Of a stretch of 9,660 nucleotides of DNA, positions 6,950-9,660 are shown in pieces. Every line of letters starts with the position of its first letter. The stretch's first letter is position 1. Source of the DNA: Bacteroidota bacterium (GTDB taxonomy: Bacteria; Bacteroidota; Bacteroidia; Bacteroidales; UBA932); contig JAGDMC010000038.1 in the NCBI GenBank assembly GCA_017860395.1, forward strand, positions 1-9,660, in the 5' to 3' direction. The position numbers and the translations under genes are program-made. The notes beneath the pieces were generated by a model. The model had not been told where the DNA came from. It did not search any database and was given only the letters and a program-made list of their open reading frames with translations.

Positions 6950-8377
6950 CTAAGCGGTTTTCTTCGCTTTATTAGGTACGTCAAGCATAAGCTGCGGATT
7001 CTTGTCCGAAGACCTTCCCAGAACGAATGATACGATAATAGCAATTATGGACAGACCTATGAAGAAATACTCCGCATTTATGGCACTTTTGAGACTGGCA
7101 GCAAAAGGGTCGGTAAAGGCCAGGGTTGTTTTTGTTATGATAATTCCAACTACAATGGGAACAACGAGCATACCCATGTTTTGAATCCAGTAAATCAAAG
7201 AGTATGCAGTTCCCAGATTTTTGTCCGGAATTATCTTAGGAACCGACGGCCACATTGCTGCAGGAACCAGAGCATAAGCTATCCCGAGAATAGCTATGCC
7301 GGCGTAACCAAAAAATTGTGTCCCTGGTGCAAATGCAATAATCAGGTGAGAAATAAGCAGCAGGAAAGAACCCAGAATCATGAAACGACTGGCTTTACCC
7401 TTTCGGTCGATAAGTAATCCAAATATTGGAGTAAATATCATTGTCGAGAAAGGGAGAAGTGAAACCATAAGAGAAGCTAAGTCTCCGTCTAAGTCGAACC
7501 TTGGAATGATAATAGTTGTTGCAAATCTCCTGAACGAAATGATACAAGCATAAAAGAAAACACAAAGCAGCGAAATGAGAATAAAGTGTTTGTTTCCAAG
7601 TATTTTGAAAATATCCGAAAACTTGAATTTATCATCTTTTACTGCCTTGACAGAGTTTCTCTTTGCCTCTTCGGCTGTTTGCCTGTCGTATGTTTTATCC
7701 GTAAGCACAAACATGGTCCACAAAAGAACAGCAATCATCATAAGAACCATTGCAACTATTGTAGGTTTGCTTGTTTCGGAAAAAGGAATGTATGCCTGAT
7801 CTATATTAACAAGCCTTGGCACAACAATAAGAGCTGTAGCGGTACCGAGCCTTGCAAGTGCAAGCTGAAGGCCCATTGCCAGAGCCATCTCTTTTCCTTT
7901 AAACCATTTTGCAATTGACCGCGTTACCGCAACCCCTGCAATTTCGCTGCCGAGTCCAAAGAGTGATGCTCCTGCATATGCCAGGGCAAGAGATGGTTTA
8001 TCAAAAAACCTAAGCATAAATTCGTAAGCTCCGCTTTTCGCAAAACTTTCGGAAATCGCATATATAACTATAAATGAGCCTCCTACCATAAGTCCCAGGA
8101 ACAATGAACCAGTGAATCGGACACCCCATTTGTCAAGAAGCATTCCGCATATAACCAGTCCTCCCCAAACACATAAAAGCGAATAGGCTCCTCCGTAAAA
8201 ACCATAGTCACTCATGTTCCATCCCAGGTCGAGGATTTGCGGGTTTTTAAAGATGTGGGAAATTGTTGTAAAAATGTCGTCAAAGAAGTATGACGCAAAC
8301 ATTGGGATAGACAACATAAGCAGCACTAGCCAGCGTGCACTTTTCGAGTCTCTCAGTAATTTAATTGCAGAGTTCAT
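6950..8377 (-). CDS. MFS transporter, MFSD1-like (downstream paralog)
   Basis: A 475-residue integral inner-membrane protein with a 12-helix MFS pattern: hydrophobic stretches in two halves separated by a charged cytoplasmic loop (about 228-262). Motif A occurs in both halves: GMLLDKWGVR (78-87) and GLLIDRKGK (320-328). A striking block GSEIAGVAVTRSIAKWFKGK (143-162) is followed by EMALAMG and Arg176 of ALARLG. In human MFSD1, as I recall it, the same spacing of a membrane Glu, WFKGKE and an Arg occurs; MFSD1 carries dipeptides out of lysosomes. A second conserved block is VPAAMWPSVPK (371-381). Substrate is therefore uncertain: small peptides are a guess from resemblance, and sugar acids, organic anions or others are possible. 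The stop is TAG. It lies 28 bp downstream of its paralog, likely in the same transcript, and ends before the shared terminator. Confidence 0.9.
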   Translation of the reverse strand: MNSAIKLLRDSKSARWLVLLMLSIPMFASYFFDDIFTTISHIFKNPQILDLGWNMSDYGFYGGAYSLLCVWGGLVICGMLLDKWGVRFTGSLFLGLMVGGSFIVIYAISESFAKSGAYEFMLRFFDKPSLALAYAGASLFGLGSEIAGVAVTRSIAKWFKGKEMALAMGLQLALARLGTATALIVVPRLVNIDQAYIPFSETSKPTIVAMVLMMIAVLLWTMFVLTDKTYDRQTAEEAKRNSVKAVKDDKFKFSDIFKILGNKHFILISLLCVFFYACIISFRRFATTIIIPRFDLDGDLASLMVSLLPFSTMIFTPIFGLLIDRKGKASRFMILGSFLLLISHLIIAFAPGTQFFGYAGIAILGIAYALVPAAMWPSVPKIIPDKNLGTAYSLIYWIQNMGMLVVPIVVGIIITKTTLAFTDPFAASLKSAINAEYFFIGLSIIAIIVSFVLGRSSDKNPQLMLDVPNKAKKTA

Positions 8378-8405
8378 ATAAATTATTTTTTCTTAATTAA
8401 ACTAC

Positions 8406-9660
8406 TTAGTCCTTAATGTTTGGCAATTCCAAACCGTATCCTTTCTTCTTATCCTCTTTTTTGAGCCAGATTCCGAGGAAGAAGGCCAAAACACCAAGAG
8501 AAGCAAAAATGAGCATTGGAACTGTATAATTGTATTCCATAGGATTTGTGACACCTTTGTTTGATACAGCCAGGGCCCAGCCAATGAGCATTGGGAAAAC
8601 CATCAAACCAATATTCTGAATCCAGAAAACAACTGAATAGGCAGAACCCAGATATCTGTTCTCAACCAGTTTTGGAACCGATGGCCATAAAGCTGCCGGT
8701 ACCAGTGAGAAGCTCACGCCAAGAATAACTATTGCAGAGTATGCAATGAATTTTGTAAAATATGCAGCAGGAACAAGCGCAAAAATCAAGTGACACGATA
8801 TCATTAAGATTGCACCAATAATAAGCATTGTTGCCCCTTTTCCTTTTTTGTCAAGGTAAAAGCCGAGAAGAGGAGTAAGAACCATTGCTCCAATAGGGAA
8901 GAACGAGAAGATATCGCTCGCCTCGGTATTGCTTATACTTAAACGGCATTCAAGCATGTTTGCCGCAAATTTCTGGAAAGGGAAAATTGCAGAATAATAT
9001 AAAACGCATAATCCGGAAACAATAAGAAATGTCTTGCTTGTAAACAGGATTCCGATATCGCTGAGTTTGAAAGGTTCCTCAGGCTCGTCTCCTCTCTCTC
9101 CAAGTTGTTTTTCCAGTTTTTTATCAAAGAAGAAATATACAGAAAAACAAATAAGTCCGATAAACAAAAGAATTAAAACAAATAACACCGGTTTGCTAAG
9201 GTCTCCGTATGCTTCGGCTATCCTTGGCGATATTCTGAATACTGCAAAAACACCCAAACGGGCAATTGCCATTTCAATACCCATTGCAAGGGCCATTTCT
9301 TTGCCTTTAAACCATTTTACAATTCCTTTGGAAACTGTGATTCCGGCCATTTCAACACCACAACCAAAAATCATGAACCCCAGAGAAGCAAGTTTTGCCG
9401 ATGCAGGGAAAGAAGTCCACCATGTGTTTAACCATGCTTCAATTCCGGTTCCTACAAAAGCAGGACTCACGGCAAAATATTTAATTGATGCACCAATGAC
9501 CATAATTACTCCCGACAGCAGAGCCGTAGAGCGAACCCCTATTTTGTCAAGAATAACACCTGCAAAAATGAGGAACAGTACAAATACATTCAAAAAATAC
9601 TCCGAACTGGCAAAGGTGCCATAATTCTCAGGTGTCCAGCCTCTGCTTCCCTCAAGCAAA
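8406..9660 (-). CDS. MFS transporter, MFSD1-like (upstream paralog, N-terminus outside window)
   Basis: This reading frame runs off the right edge, and the TTG at 9657-9659 is an internal leucine codon, not a start. By alignment with the downstream paralog about 45 N-terminal residues, including the first membrane helix, are missing; 417 residues are visible. Local numbering: motif A GVILDKIGVR (34-43), GVEMAGITVS (101-110, Glu103), WFKGKEMALAMG (from 116) and ALWPSVPK (about 293-300). The middle loop after residue 170 is highly charged (KKLEKQLGERGDEPEEP) and differs from the paralog; the C-terminal tail is also charged. Shared motifs and gene order show a tandem duplication, but the many substitutions indicate an old one. 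The stop TAA is at 8406-8408. The promoter must lie beyond the window, as the 28-bp gap to the next gene is AT-rich and holds no clear promoter. Confidence 0.9.
   Translation of the reverse strand, partial: LLEGSRGWTPENYGTFASSEYFLNVFVLFLIFAGVILDKIGVRSTALLSGVIMVIGASIKYFAVSPAFVGTGIEAWLNTWWTSFPASAKLASLGFMIFGCGVEMAGITVSKGIVKWFKGKEMALAMGIEMAIARLGVFAVFRISPRIAEAYGDLSKPVLFVLILLFIGLICFSVYFFFDKKLEKQLGERGDEPEEPFKLSDIGILFTSKTFLIVSGLCVLYYSAIFPFQKFAANMLECRLSISNTEASDIFSFFPIGAMVLTPLLGFYLDKKGKGATMLIIGAILMISCHLIFALVPAAYFTKFIAYSAIVILGVSFSLVPAALWPSVPKLVENRYLGSAYSVVFWIQNIGLMVFPMLIGWALAVSNKGVTNPMEYNYTVPMLIFASLGVLAFFLGIWLKKEDKKKGYGLELPNIKD

Noticed and set aside
8378..8405. Promoter between the two transporter genes
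   Set aside because: The 28-bp AT-rich spacer contains no TAnnTTTG on the minus strand, so co-transcription is more likely.
9034..9624. A 196-residue open frame on the plus strand opposite the right-hand transporter
   Set aside because: It is the antisense of a clear membrane protein, rich in Ser/Pro/Ile as expected of such shadows, and has no motif.

Overview
The window looks like chromosomal housekeeping DNA from a member of the Bacteroidota, probably Bacteroidales-like. The evidence is the moderate, somewhat AT-rich composition, the lack of clear Shine-Dalgarno sequences before most starts, several candidate promoters of the Bacteroidetes type (TAnnTTTG at about -7), and protein sequences such as LysRS, PurA and SSB that read like that phylum. 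No mobile element, CRISPR array, rRNA or tRNA gene is visible.

Layout. Bases 1-245 (+) hold the C-terminal end of shikimate kinase (aroK). It converges on and overlaps by 8 bp the recJ gene (238-1971, -), which encodes the single-strand-specific 5'-3' exonuclease. A 79-bp divergent intergenic region (1972-2050) carries candidate promoters facing both ways and a perfect 16-bp palindrome. From 2051 to 6872 five genes run on the + strand: lysS (lysyl-tRNA synthetase), a SpoU/TrmH-family RNA 2'-O-methyltransferase, aroE (shikimate dehydrogenase), ssb and purA (adenylosuccinate synthetase). The first three are packed with a 1-nt overlap and a 1-nt gap, which suggests translational coupling. ssb has a candidate promoter of its own in a 37-bp gap, and purA follows ssb after 12 nt. 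A 20-bp perfect hairpin with T- and A-rich flanks (6890-6933) ends this run and would terminate in both directions.

From 6950 to the right edge, on the minus strand, lie two tandem paralogous major facilitator superfamily transporters 28 bp apart; the upstream copy is cut by the window edge. Both carry MFS motif A in each half and a WFKGKE-type block with an upstream membrane glutamate. This resembles, from memory, the eukaryotic lysosomal dipeptide transporter MFSD1, so peptide-type substrates are a reasonable guess and not a demonstrated function.

The housekeeping genes link translation (lysS, rRNA/tRNA methylation), aromatic amino-acid synthesis (aroE, with aroK nearby), replication and repair (ssb, recJ) and purine synthesis (purA). 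I saw no convincing novel defence or mobile system. The most interesting item is the duplicated MFSD1-like transporter pair.
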